Source: an uncultured Eubacterium sp. | GTDB lineage: Bacteria > Bacillota > Clostridia > Lachnospirales > Lachnospiraceae | Direction of reading: 5' to 3' | NCBI GenBank assembly: GCA_947642745.1 | Contig: CANRTU010000037.1 | Location: 1 to 44,358, forward strand | Length of the DNA: 44,358 bases | Shown here: positions 8,630 to 19,253 of the stretch, one piece after another | How the letters are laid out: each line of letters opens with the position of its first letter | Numbering within the stretch: the stretch's first letter is position 1 | Program-made: the position numbers and the translations under genes | The notes under the pieces: model-generated | Told to the model about the DNA's origin: nothing | The model's input: the letters and a program-made list of their open reading frames with translations, nothing else | Database searches by the model: none

Positions 8630-8707
8630 CCGGCAGTTTTTTTACTCTATAGGACGCTCTTTCCTATAGAGTAAAAAAACTGCCGGAAAATAATAATATT
8701 ATTTCCC
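8630..8707 (-). terminator. Long perfect hairpin and a second hairpin behind glgB
   Basis: A 25-bp perfect stem (left arm from 8630, right arm to 8686) closes a 7-nt loop. The core TATAGGACGCTCTTTCCTAT recurs exactly at 28442-28461. A second AT-rich hairpin, GGAAAATAAT/ATTATTTCC, follows at 8685-8707. They lie 67 bases after the glgB stop on the minus strand. T and A runs are inside the stem, so the structure could stop transcription from either side. Confidence 0.6.
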
Positions 8708-8773
8708 GACAGCTTCTGCAGATATTCTTTTATCCGGCGGCGTCCAGGCGCCCCATAAATGCCGCTACTGCCA

Positions 8774-10579
<1,806 letters not shown>

Positions 10580-10611
10580 GACTGTTCCTCCATTTGTTTC
10601 TTATATTTTTA

Positions 10612-10639
10612 TTGACTATCGTCTGAATTCTTTTATAAT
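10612..10639 (+). promoter_or_regulatory. Promoter for the TetR-family gene
   Basis: TTGACT is followed after 16 bases by TATAAT, a near-consensus pair about 110 bases upstream of the regulator start. On the other strand of the same stretch ACTATAATAATT could serve glgB, so divergent promoters may overlap here and be open to control by the TetR protein. Confidence 0.6.
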
Positions 10640-10752
10640 TATTATAGTAACAATCCGGTTAATTTCCATAAACAATATACACAGGCTGTCTATTATCCGA
10701 CAAAAGAAAAAAACTGTCGATAAACACCGGAAGACAAAGAACAGGAGGCGAT

Positions 10753-11286
10753 ATGGATTTAAGGGTACAGCGGACACAGCGTAATATTATTAATGCATTT
10801 CTCCAGCTGCGCACGAAAAAACCGATCGAAAAAATCACCATAAAGGAATTATCAGAACTGGCTTATATCAATAAGGCGACGTTTTATACCCATTACAGGG
10901 ATATTTACGACCTGTCAGAACAGCTGGAAAATGAAGCTATTAACACTATGCTCAATGATCTCCCCCATCCGGAGTGTCTGATTGTAAATTCGAAGAAATG
11001 GATGAAAGAATTAACGGCCGCACTGCTGAATCCAGGAGAAATATTTGACATACTATTTTCCGGCACCCGGAAAACTGTTTTACTGGAACGCCTGGAAAGC
11101 AATATTAAAAATCATATCTACCGGAAATATCCGGCGTATAAAGATAATCTGGAGAAAGAACTGCTCCTTACCTTTCTGATCCAGGGCAGCTTCCACGCTT
11201 TTTTAACTTACCGGCGTGAAAATTATCAGGCAGTCATCGGTACCCTGGGAGATTTTACGGAATGCCTGATGAAAAATTACAGATAA
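10753..11286 (+). CDS. TetR/AcrR-family transcriptional regulator (177 aa)
   Basis: DNA-binding regulator. Residues 5-52 form the TetR helix-turn-helix: RTQRNIINAFLQL, then ITIKELSELAYINKATFYTHYRDIYDL, with the recognition helix in NKATFYTHY. The rest is a helical ligand and dimer domain with no recognisable ligand signature. The ATG has AGGAGG 6 bases upstream. It is divergent from glgB and followed by a TSCPD gene, neither of which predicts the inducer. This TetR type, with YTHYRD and a short C-terminal domain, is common in Lachnospiraceae. Confidence 0.88.
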   Translation: MDLRVQRTQRNIINAFLQLRTKKPIEKITIKELSELAYINKATFYTHYRDIYDLSEQLENEAINTMLNDLPHPECLIVNSKKWMKELTAALLNPGEIFDILFSGTRKTVLLERLESNIKNHIYRKYPAYKDNLEKELLLTFLIQGSFHAFLTYRRENYQAVIGTLGDFTECLMKNYR

Positions 11287-11398
11287 CTCTTCCTGACTGG
11301 CAGCAAATAAATCATATTCTGTCAATTTTCTGCCATGTAAGATACAAAAACACTACAAAAATATATACGCAAAATTATACGCAGAAAGGAAAATCATT

Positions 11399-11662
11399 AT
11401 GGAATACGTATACAAAACCCACAACACCTGCTCCACCGAAATCCGGCTTACCATCGAAGGCGACGTAATATCCAACGTGTCATTTACCGGAGGATGCAAC
11501 GGCAATCTGAAAGCCATTCCTGCCCTGGTGAACGGACTCACCGTAGACGAAATTGAACGCAAACTGTCCGGCATTACCTGCGGATTAAAACCTACTTCCT
11601 GCGGGGACCAGCTGGCAAAAGCATGCCGGGCAGCACTGGAATACCAGCAGTCCCATACCTGA
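11399..11662 (+). CDS. TIGR03905-family TSCPD domain protein (87 aa)
   Basis: Small stand-alone protein resembling the C-terminal TSCPD zinc-binding part of vitamin-B12-dependent ribonucleotide reductase. Its biochemical role is not known. Cysteines lie at NTCSTE, GGCNGN, ITCGLKPTSCGDQLAKAC, spaced as expected for metal binding. The ATG has AAAGGA 8 bases upstream. It follows the TetR gene by about 110 bases and could be its own unit. Confidence 0.85.
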   Translation: MEYVYKTHNTCSTEIRLTIEGDVISNVSFTGGCNGNLKAIPALVNGLTVDEIERKLSGITCGLKPTSCGDQLAKACRAALEYQQSHT

Positions 11663-11730
11663 TCCCATCTGCCTCTCAGCGGCGCCCTGCCAGAGCGGGA
11701 GCGGAAGAGCGCCAGCATAAATCCGCCGCA

Positions 11731-11760
11731 AAAACAAAAAGCCGCCGGAAAACGGCGGCT
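11731..11760 (-). terminator. Intrinsic terminator of the alarmone synthetase gene
   Basis: The 8-bp stem AGCCGCCG/CGGCGGCT has a 5-nt loop. On the minus strand it is followed by TTTTTGTTTTT. A second hairpin, GTCTGAAACA/TGTTTCAGAC, lies just before it (11769-11792). Confidence 0.88.
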
Positions 11761-11871
11761 GCATCCTGCGTCTGAAACACTCCTGTTTCAGACACTGTGT
11801 GATGCGTCAGTTCCATTTTCTGGCAGCCTTTTTCCATGCTTCCTGTACGGATCAGCAAGGATATGACGGCG

Positions 11872-12546
11872 CTATTTTGTTCTTATGAAAGTACGGCCCT
11901 GGTTCTTTGCCTGCTGTTCTTTTGCGATTAATATCGCATTATTCAGCGAAAGCATTTTCTCATCCAGCTGTGACACAATATCGGAACATTCCCGCAGGTC
12001 ACTACTGATATAATCCGGCGCATTGCCTTCAAATTTGTAATAAATCTTATGTTCCAGACTCGCCCAGAAATCCATTGCCATTGTCCTGATCTGTATTTCC
12101 ACGCTAGTATTGACGACACGGTCCGATAAAAAAATCGGAACGGTGACAAGCATATGATAACTCTTATACCCGCTTTCCTTTGGATTTCTGATATAATCTT
12201 TTAATGATACTACAGTCAGATCATTCTGCCTGCCGATCATGTCCGCAATGCGGTAGATATCGGATGTAAACGAACAGACGATACGTATACCCGCAATATC
12301 ATGCACATATGTGACCATATTTTCAATTGATACTTCTTTACCATAACGCTTTAATTTCTTGCAAATACTTTCCGGAGACTTTACTCTTGATTTGATGTAC
12401 TCAATCGGGTTATACTGATGTACATACTGAAATTCATCATTTAATATCTCAAGCTTTGTCCCCACTTCTTTAATTGCCGAATTGTAGAGAAACATCATCG
12501 TTTCCCAGCTCTCAACATCCTCGCTCAGCTTTTGTGGTGCATCCAT
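11872..12546 (-). CDS. relQ: Small alarmone synthetase, RelA/SpoT synthetase domain only (224 aa)
   Basis: Makes (p)ppGpp from ATP and GDP or GTP in the stringent response. The synthetase domain covers about residues 40-195: YVHDIAGIRIVCSF, SGYKSYHMLVTVP and VEIQIRTMAMDFWASLEHKIYYK carry the conserved catalytic and substrate residues. There is no N-terminal HD hydrolase and no TGS or ACT part, so this is a SAS protein of RelQ/YjbM type. The C-terminal helix region is charged and suits tetramer formation. The ATG has AGGAGG 6 bases upstream. The gene symbol is by similarity of architecture; RelP is the alternative. Confidence 0.87.
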   Translation of the reverse strand: MDAPQKLSEDVESWETMMFLYNSAIKEVGTKLEILNDEFQYVHQYNPIEYIKSRVKSPESICKKLKRYGKEVSIENMVTYVHDIAGIRIVCSFTSDIYRIADMIGRQNDLTVVSLKDYIRNPKESGYKSYHMLVTVPIFLSDRVVNTSVEIQIRTMAMDFWASLEHKIYYKFEGNAPDYISSDLRECSDIVSQLDEKMLSLNNAILIAKEQQAKNQGRTFIRTK

Positions 12547-12691
12547 TTAAAACCTCCTAATGCCCCGGAGACAAATCCACTGACCAACGATAGCATATAC
12601 ACTTTGTACCCTTCTTATGTCATACTCTTTGCCTCCCATGTTTTACCGAAAAATCCGTCAACCCGTGTATATTACTATACAAACATTATAG

Positions 12692-12700
12692 CACATTTTA
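12692..12700 (-). promoter_or_regulatory. Candidate extended -10 promoter of the alarmone synthetase gene
   Basis: On the minus strand TGTGCTATAATG gives TGCTATAAT, an extended -10. The -35 region is poor. It lies about 145 bases upstream of the ATG. Confidence 0.4.
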
Positions 12701-12765
12701 TCAAATATGGTTCACTTTTTATTGAAAAATTTAGAAATTTATACAAATTTTAAGATTTCATCCAG

Positions 12766-13026
12766 TTATTCCTCTATCACGTGCATTTCCAGGTAATCAA
12801 AATCAATATCATCTACAAAATGATCGCTGGAAAACCGTGTTCTGGCGTGTTTTTTAAATTCCGCAATATTAGCGTCCAGCCAGACCGGCCTGCTCAGATC
12901 AAATTCATAACATGCCTGTTCCAGGGCGTCGAATATTTTATGGGTTCTGGTATCTTCCCCATCGTTACATACTACCATATCCCGGATCATATGGTTATCT
13001 TTCCATTTTTTAAACCAGATTCGCAA
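12766..13026 (-). CDS. Conserved small acidic protein of unknown function (86 aa)
   Basis: I do not recognise a named family. The protein is acidic, with a basic N-terminus (MRIWFKKWKDNH), then a mixed segment KIFDALEQACYEFDLSRPVWLDANIAEF and an acidic end DDIDFDYLEMHVIEE. No signal peptide or membrane segment is visible. The start is TTG at 13026, with AGGAG 7 bases upstream. It follows the rRNA methyltransferase gene by 56 bases on the same strand, so the two are probably co-transcribed. Confidence 0.75.
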   Translation of the reverse strand: MRIWFKKWKDNHMIRDMVVCNDGEDTRTHKIFDALEQACYEFDLSRPVWLDANIAEFKKHARTRFSSDHFVDDIDFDYLEMHVIEE

Positions 13027-13082
13027 TTATTTTCTCCTGTCCGTTCTGCCGGTCAGAAAGTTCCGCAGACGGTTTCTTCCTG

Positions 13083-13865
13083 TCAGCGTCTCTGCCGGTT
13101 TACTTCGTACATCAGTATGCCGGCGGCCATAGCCGCATTCAGTGATTCGAGGGAGCCCTCCATTGGAATACGCAGATACTCATCCGCCAGGGCTGCGGTT
13201 TCTTCCTTAAGACCCGCCCCTTCATTGCCGATCAGAAACCCGCAGCCCTCTCTGTAATCAAAGGTATCGTAACATTTATTTCCATTTAAGTGCGCCGCAT
13301 ACACGGTAATTTTTTTCTGTTTCAGCTCACGGACCACTGCCCGCAGATCCTCTGTAATATAAAAAGGCACCCGGAAAACACTGCCCATGGTAGACCGGAT
13401 CGTTTTAGGTGAGAATAAATCCGCACATGTCTGGTTCATAATAACGCCGGTTGCTCCCGCACCTTCCGCCGTGCGGAACATCGTGCCCAGATTGCCCGGA
13501 TCACGGATGTCTTCCAGCAGCAGCAAATGCGCCGGACCAGCATCCGTCAGGTCAGACAGCTCATACCGGGGCCTGCGTACCATACACAAAATTCCCTGGG
13601 GCGTCTGTGTATCAGAAATCCGTTTAAAGATATCGTCTGATACTTCCCGGTAGTCCCGTCCTGCCAGCCTGTTCTGGTTCTCCTCTTTTTTCAGAAATGA
13701 TTGCGAGACCCAGACTTCCGTAATCTGTTCCGGAGGAGCCTCTTCATACATGCGGACGCCTTCTACCAGAAAAATGCCCTGCTTTCGCCGTTCATCCGGC
13801 TTTTTTGTCAGCCGCATAATATTTTTTATTTGTGGATTTGCCCTGCCTGTAATTATCGTACCCAT
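13083..13865 (-). CDS. TrmH/SpoU-family RNA 2'-O-methyltransferase (260 aa)
   Basis: SAM-dependent ribose methyltransferase of the SPOUT class, probably acting on 23S rRNA. The N-terminal substrate domain is at residues 1-95. The knotted catalytic domain carries motif 1 (LEDIRDPGNLGTMFRTAEGAG), motif 2 (LIGNEGAGL) and motif 3 (IPMEGSLESLNAAMAAGIL) in order. The Shine-Dalgarno is weak (AGGAA about 16 bases upstream of the ATG), so low or unusual initiation is possible. The precise target nucleotide cannot be read from sequence. Confidence 0.9.
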   Translation of the reverse strand: MGTIITGRANPQIKNIMRLTKKPDERRKQGIFLVEGVRMYEEAPPEQITEVWVSQSFLKKEENQNRLAGRDYREVSDDIFKRISDTQTPQGILCMVRRPRYELSDLTDAGPAHLLLLEDIRDPGNLGTMFRTAEGAGATGVIMNQTCADLFSPKTIRSTMGSVFRVPFYITEDLRAVVRELKQKKITVYAAHLNGNKCYDTFDYREGCGFLIGNEGAGLKEETAALADEYLRIPMEGSLESLNAAMAAGILMYEVNRQRR

Positions 13866-13977
13866 TATATCTATTATAAATTCCTGTAAATATTCCTGTT
13901 AAACGCTCCAAAATAACTGCCGGCCGCAGACATGCAAGGTATGGGCCGCAATACCACTCATCATGCAGGATGACAGA

Positions 13978-14006
13978 CAGGCTGGCGCAATTGACACACC
14001 AGCCTG
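13978..14006 (+). other. Hairpins in the gap between the methyltransferase and pfkA genes
   Basis: CAGGCTGG/CCAGCCTG forms a stem with a 13-nt loop and ATTGTTTTTT begins 4 bases past it on the plus strand. Two more hairpins lie downstream: CCTGG/CCAGG near 14080 and GGATCAG/CTGATCC near 14097. The rest of 13866-14247 becomes very AT-rich towards pfkA. I see no gene in it. Confidence 0.35.
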
Positions 14007-14247
14007 CCAGATTGTTTTTTATATCCGCACTGTCTCCGTTCAGATATACAGAAAACCTCCCTGTCATTTCCAGAACCATTCACCTGGTTACACCAGGATC
14101 AGATATTGCCTGATCCGCCGTATCAGCCCGGGGCTGGATATTCACAGAGTTATGGTTTCTGTCATTAAATGGTTTTTACTTAAAAATTTTTATTTAATTA
14201 GTTTTTATTAAATAGTTTTTATAAAAACAGCTTCTGTTATATAGTTT

Positions 14248-15222
14248 CTATTTGGATAAGTTGCAGCTTACCAGATATTCATAGTCGTCAATTGCCTTTG
14301 TCATTGCCAGACCTTCATCAATATCCATATCCATCAGTCTGCCGCCCCGTTCGCCAACCACACGGTTGCTCTTGCCCTGGCAAAGAATATCCACGGCATA
14401 AGCGCCCATCATGGATGCCTTCATACGGTCTTTTGCTGTCGGTGAGCCGCCACGCTGCATGTATCCTAAAATCGTGGCCCTGGTTTCTACACCGGTAGCC
14501 GCCTCAATCCGCTTAGCCATACTGGTGGAATGGCCAATTCCTTCTGCGTTAATAATAATATGATGTTTCTTTCCTTTTTTACGGTTATTTATAATATTAT
14601 TTACCAGCGCCTGTTCATTATAATCATATTTTTCCGGAAGCAGAACATTTTCCGCTCCATTTGCGACGCCGCACCATAATGCGATAAATCCGGCTCCACG
14701 GCCCATAACTTCTATAATAGAACAGCGTTCATGGGAAGTGGATGTGTCACGTACTTTGTCAATGGCTTCCATGGCAGTATTCACCGCCGTATCAAAGCCG
14801 ATGGTATAATCGGTACATGCCACGTCCAGATCAATCGTACCCGGAACACCTACTGTATTAATACCAAGCGCCGCCAGTTTCTGTGCGCCACGGAAAGATC
14901 CGTCGCCGCCAATTACAATAATTCCGTCAATTCCATGCTTCCTGCAGATTTCAGCCCCCTTCTGCTGTCCTTCCGGCGTCGTGAACTCCGTACAGCGTGC
15001 GGTCTGTAAAATAGTACCGCCCCGCTGAATAATATCAGATACATCAATCGCTGACATTTCAAAAATTTCTTCCTGTAACAGACCTGCGTATCCCCGTTTG
15101 ATCCCCATTACCCTTTTCCCATTTGTCAGTGCCTCACGAACGACTGCACGGATGGCAGCATTCATGCCTGGTGCATCTCCACCACTTGTCAATACACCAA
15201 TTGTACTAATCTCGTTAGCCAT
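14248..15222 (-). CDS. pfkA: 6-phosphofructokinase (324 aa)
   Basis: Phosphorylates fructose-6-phosphate in glycolysis. GVLTSGGDAPGMNAAIRAVV near the N-terminus and GGDGSFRGAQKL near 103 form the ATP site; EVMGRGAGFIALW and RATILGYMQRGGSPTAKDR line the sugar-phosphate site. The catalytic loop reads PGTIDLDVACTDYTIGFDTA: both aspartates are kept, but the asparagine usually between them is leucine, and the usual glycine before the T of TDYTIG is cysteine. The ATG has AGGAGG 9 bases upstream. It follows dnaE by 137 bases on the same strand. Confidence 0.95.
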   Translation of the reverse strand: MANEISTIGVLTSGGDAPGMNAAIRAVVREALTNGKRVMGIKRGYAGLLQEEIFEMSAIDVSDIIQRGGTILQTARCTEFTTPEGQQKGAEICRKHGIDGIIVIGGDGSFRGAQKLAALGINTVGVPGTIDLDVACTDYTIGFDTAVNTAMEAIDKVRDTSTSHERCSIIEVMGRGAGFIALWCGVANGAENVLLPEKYDYNEQALVNNIINNRKKGKKHHIIINAEGIGHSTSMAKRIEAATGVETRATILGYMQRGGSPTAKDRMKASMMGAYAVDILCQGKSNRVVGERGGRLMDMDIDEGLAMTKAIDDYEYLVSCNLSK

Positions 15223-15359
15223 GGTTTAATATCCTCCTTCATTTTGTCTATGCAATCAAATGCGGCCTGACCATACGGCCAGATGCATTTTCTCCCTGTA
15301 TCTTATCATGAAAGTCCCACCGCCTCCGGCGACTAAAAGCATACATTGCTAATTTTATT

Positions 15360-18300
15360 TTAATCTCTTTTGCCTCTGTTTGCAAGTTTCTTTTCTACAA
15401 CTTTCACATTATTTTGTCCGATGACCGCCGACAGGGCTCTGGTAAGGGGCTGCGTGGCAGCGACCCGCCATCCGGGCCCCAGGCGTTTCATTGCCCGCTG
15501 GTCCGCAATATAGATCACCACGTCGTCCTGTCCGTCGGACGTGCGCAGCTGTTCCAGCACCTTCTGCTCATGCCGCTCGTAGCTGTTCATATCCGGAAAC
15601 TGCATCCACAGCTCTTTGGGGGTTTCATCGAACCCATATACTTTCTGCAAAATCAGCTTGCCGTTTTTTTCCTCTTCCACTGTTGTCCTGCCCTGTATAA
15701 ATATCCGGGCGTCATTTTCAAAATACTGTTTATATTTTTCATAGGATTTTGGAAATACAATGACTTCCAGTGTGCCTACCAGATCCTCAATGGTCACAAA
15801 GGCCATGGCCTGGTTGTTTTTTGTATATTTAATCGTCCGGTCTGTCAGCATACCGCCCACCGTAACCTGCTGGTTATCCAGTACTTTTGTCTGTCCTGTT
15901 TCTTCATCATATAAAAAGTCTGTAGTTTTAGCAGTAATCTGCTTCATCCACTTATCCTGATATTCTTCCAGCGGGTGGCCGCTGATATAAATGCCCAGCA
16001 CTTCTTTTTCAAAGCCTAAGAGCAGCTCTTTATCAAATTCCTCTACCTGCGGCATACGGATTTCGTAATCTTTCTTATCTTCTTCCGGTACCAGGTCAAA
16101 TAAAGAAATCTGGCCGCTCATATTATTTTTCCGGTCATGGACAATGCCGTCCATGATTTTCTGGTAAATGAGCATTTTCTGGCGGCGGTTTCCCTCCAGA
16201 CAGTCCAGGGAGCCGGATTTAATAAAATTCTCCATGGCCCGCTTATTTAATTCCATGGCGTTTACCCGGCTGATAAAGTCTTCCAGGTTTGTAAAGCTGC
16301 CGTTCGCTTCCCGCTCTTCCAGCATCCGTTCAATCAGGGAGTGCCCGATGCTCTTGATCGCAGACAGGCCGTAACGGATATTGCCGCCGGATACGGAAAA
16401 GCCGCTCTCTCCCTCATTGATATCCGGACTTAAAATCTGAATGCCCATGTTGCGGCAGCTCTGGATATATTCAGATACTTTGGATATTTTGTCGATCACA
16501 GAGGTCATCAGCGCCGCCATAAACTCCACCGGATAATAATATTTCAGATATGCGGTCTGATAGGAAACTACCGCATAGGCGGCCGCATGGGACTTATTAA
16601 AAGCATATTTGGCAAAATCTATCATTTCATCAAAGATTTTATTGGCTACCTGTTCGCTGATACCGTTTGCGATACACCCTTTTACGCCCTGCTCTTTATT
16701 TCCATAAACGAAGTTTTTGCGCTCCTCTTCCATGACTTTGCCTTTTTTCTTGGACATTGCCCGTCGTACCAGATCGCTGCGCCCCCAGGTATAACCCGCC
16801 AGATCACGCACGATCTGCATCACCTGTTCCTGGTATACGATACAGCCGTAAGTAGGCGCCAGCACCGGCTCCAGCTGCGGACAGTCATAGGTGATCGTGC
16901 CGTGATTATTTTTTCCCCGGACATAGGCCGGGATAAAGTCCATGGGACCCGGACGGTAGAGGGAAATACCAGCGATCACATCTTCCAGGTTCTGTGGCTT
17001 TAACTCTTTCATAAAGTTCTTCATGCCGGCGCTTTCCAGCTGGAACACCCCGTCCGTATGGCCTGTCCCCAGGGAAGCCAGTACTTTTTCATCATTATAA
17101 TCTATCTGGTCGATATCTATGGGCTTTCCCAGACTTTTTTCCGCCAGCCGGACAGCGTTCTTAATCACCGTAAGCGTCCGCAGGCCCAGGAAATCCATTT
17201 TCAGCAGGCCCAGTTCTTCGATGGTCGTCATTGTAAACTGGGTGGTGATCACACCGTCTGTACCCCTGGCCAGCGGTACATATTCATCCATCGGTTTCTG
17301 GCTGATTACCACGCCTGCCGCATGGGTGGACGCATGTCTTGGCAGACCTTCCAGACGTTTTGCCATATCAATCAGCTTTTTCACGCTTTCGTCTTCTTCA
17401 CAGAGCCTGCGCAGCTCCGGATTCATTTCCATAGCTTTCTGGATCGTAATGCCCAGCTCTGTAGGCACATTTTTGGAAATAGAGTCCACAAACGCATAGG
17501 GCAGATCCATGACCCGGCCCACATCCCGGATCACACCCCTGGCGGCCATCGTTCCAAAAGTAATAATCTGGGTTACACAGTCCTGTCCGTATTTTTTTAC
17601 CACATAATCAATCACATCCTGCCGGTGTTCGAAGCAGAAATCCACGTCAATATCCGGCATGGATACCCGCTCCGGATTCAGAAAACGCTCAAAGATCAGA
17701 TTATAACGGATCGGGTCAATATTGGTAATTCCTGTGGTATAAGCCACCAGAGAGCCTGCCGCACTGCCCCGGCCCGGACCTACCATAATGTCATGTTCCC
17801 TGGCATAATGAATGTAGTCCCATACGATCAGGAAATAATCCACATACCCCATGGAGCGGATCACGTCCAGCTCGTAAGTAAGGCGGGGCGCCAGTGATTC
17901 ATGCGTATCCGGATAACGTTTTTTCAGACCGTCAAAGCACAGTTGATTCAGATATTCCCAGGCAGTGGTCCCTTCCGGCGTCTGGTATTTTGGCACTTTC
18001 AGATTGCCAAATTCAATTTCCACGTGACAACGGTCCGCAATTTTCTGCGTATTTTCCAGCGCCCGGGGCGCATAAGGAAACAGAGTGCGCATTTCCTCTT
18101 CGGATTTTACATAATACTGTCCCCCTTCATAGCGCATCCGGTCTTCATCCTGCAGCTTTTTTCCGGTCTGGATACAGAGCAGGATATCGTGGGCTTCCAC
18201 ATCTTCAGCGTACGTATAATGCACATCATTGGTGGCCACCAGCTCTATGCCGGTATCCTGGCTAAGACGCAGCAGCTGTGGATTGACCATTTTTTGCTGG

Positions 18301-18842
18301 GGCATACCATGGTCCTGCAGCTCCAGGAAAAAATTGCCTTTACCAAAACATTCCTGGTATCTGAGCGCCGCTTCCTTCGCTTTCTCATAACTGCCCCGCT
18401 GCAGCTCCCTCTGTACTTCTCCGGCCAGACAGGCGCTGGTGGCTATGATGCCTTCGTGATAAGTCTCCAGCACTTCCATATCCACCCTTGGTTTATAATA
18501 ATAGCCTTCCACAAAACCTTTGGAAACGATTTTGATCAGATTGCCATATCCTGTATTATTTTCAGCCAGCAGCACCAGATGATAATACCGGTCCTCCCCG
18601 CCTGTATAATCCCTGTCAAACCGGGAATCCGGCGCCACATAAACCTCACAGCCCAGTATAGGTCTGATACCTGCGGCTCTGGCGGCTTTATAAAAATCTA
18701 TAACGCCGTACATGGCCCCGTGGTCCGTGATTGCCGCCGCATTCATGCCCAGTTCCCTGACCCTGGAGACATATTCACTGATTTTATTGGAACCGTCCAG
18801 TAAACTGTATTCGGTATGAACATGCAGATGTATAAATGACAT
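15360..18842 (-). CDS. dnaE: DNA polymerase III subunit alpha (1160 aa)
   Basis: Replicative polymerase of the C family. The N-terminal PHP domain (residues 1-210) opens with IHLHVHTEYSLLDG and DHGAMYGVIDFYKAA. The polymerase core holds GPGRGSAAGSLVAY near 355 and the catalytic aspartates in MPDIDVDFCFEHR near 397. Tandem helix-hairpin-helix follows near 820-880, then an OB fold near 990-1070 (VTVGGMLTDRTIKYTKNNQAM). The length matches DnaE-type enzymes. The ATG has AGGAGG 5 bases upstream. A promoter is visible at 18977-19005. Confidence 0.97.
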   Translation of the reverse strand: MSFIHLHVHTEYSLLDGSNKISEYVSRVRELGMNAAAITDHGAMYGVIDFYKAARAAGIRPILGCEVYVAPDSRFDRDYTGGEDRYYHLVLLAENNTGYGNLIKIVSKGFVEGYYYKPRVDMEVLETYHEGIIATSACLAGEVQRELQRGSYEKAKEAALRYQECFGKGNFFLELQDHGMPQQKMVNPQLLRLSQDTGIELVATNDVHYTYAEDVEAHDILLCIQTGKKLQDEDRMRYEGGQYYVKSEEEMRTLFPYAPRALENTQKIADRCHVEIEFGNLKVPKYQTPEGTTAWEYLNQLCFDGLKKRYPDTHESLAPRLTYELDVIRSMGYVDYFLIVWDYIHYAREHDIMVGPGRGSAAGSLVAYTTGITNIDPIRYNLIFERFLNPERVSMPDIDVDFCFEHRQDVIDYVVKKYGQDCVTQIITFGTMAARGVIRDVGRVMDLPYAFVDSISKNVPTELGITIQKAMEMNPELRRLCEEDESVKKLIDMAKRLEGLPRHASTHAAGVVISQKPMDEYVPLARGTDGVITTQFTMTTIEELGLLKMDFLGLRTLTVIKNAVRLAEKSLGKPIDIDQIDYNDEKVLASLGTGHTDGVFQLESAGMKNFMKELKPQNLEDVIAGISLYRPGPMDFIPAYVRGKNNHGTITYDCPQLEPVLAPTYGCIVYQEQVMQIVRDLAGYTWGRSDLVRRAMSKKKGKVMEEERKNFVYGNKEQGVKGCIANGISEQVANKIFDEMIDFAKYAFNKSHAAAYAVVSYQTAYLKYYYPVEFMAALMTSVIDKISKVSEYIQSCRNMGIQILSPDINEGESGFSVSGGNIRYGLSAIKSIGHSLIERMLEEREANGSFTNLEDFISRVNAMELNKRAMENFIKSGSLDCLEGNRRQKMLIYQKIMDGIVHDRKNNMSGQISLFDLVPEEDKKDYEIRMPQVEEFDKELLLGFEKEVLGIYISGHPLEEYQDKWMKQITAKTTDFLYDEETGQTKVLDNQQVTVGGMLTDRTIKYTKNNQAMAFVTIEDLVGTLEVIVFPKSYEKYKQYFENDARIFIQGRTTVEEEKNGKLILQKVYGFDETPKELWMQFPDMNSYERHEQKVLEQLRTSDGQDDVVIYIADQRAMKRLGPGWRVAATQPLTRALSAVIGQNNVKVVEKKLANRGKRD

Positions 18843-18976
18843 GCCGCCTCCTTTTTTTCTAAAAAATGAAATCGTATCCCCAGCGGACAGGGAACAGACC
18901 GTATTGCGCTGCGGACTTGTGATTCCGCCACGTTACTGTTTCCTCCTGTCCACAGAGGGCATCGTTGTACGGGGAT

Positions 18977-19005
18977 ATTTTAGCATATTTTAAAAGGTGT
19001 GGCAA
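18977..19005 (-). promoter_or_regulatory. Promoter of dnaE
   Basis: On the minus strand TTGCCA is followed after 17 bases by TAAAAT, about 135 bases upstream of the dnaE start. The rest of the 18843-19253 gap, up to the divergent promoter at 19168, has no supported gene. Confidence 0.6.
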
Positions 19006-19167
19006 CGCAGCCGGATATGATCCGTGCATTTTCCCCGGCTGGAAAAAATCCGGTTTATCCGGCCTGGCTGCGGATGAACCGGCGGATCGCCGTATGTTTC
19101 CCGGATTATGCCGCACGCAGCCTGTATCCATCCGCCCGCACAGGCCCGGAAAATTTACCCGGATTAC

Positions 19168-19196
19168 TTGTAAAACAGCGCTTTTTCGATTATAAT
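19168..19196 (+). promoter_or_regulatory. Promoter of the acetyltransferase and MATE genes
   Basis: TTGTAA is followed after 17 bases by TATAAT, 58 bases upstream of the acetyltransferase ATG. Confidence 0.6.
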
Positions 19197-19253
19197 GCAG
19201 AATAATCGCATCGCATATAAATTTGCGCAAAGCGTTCAAAAGGAGCCTCTCAT

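Noticed and set aside
13792..14079. 95-codon minus-strand ORF upstream of the rRNA methyltransferase
   Set aside because: It overlaps the start of the methyltransferase out of frame, lacks a ribosome site and has no family features.
17058..18803. Long plus-strand ORFs opposite dnaE
   Set aside because: They are antisense to a clear 1160-residue polymerase and have no domains.
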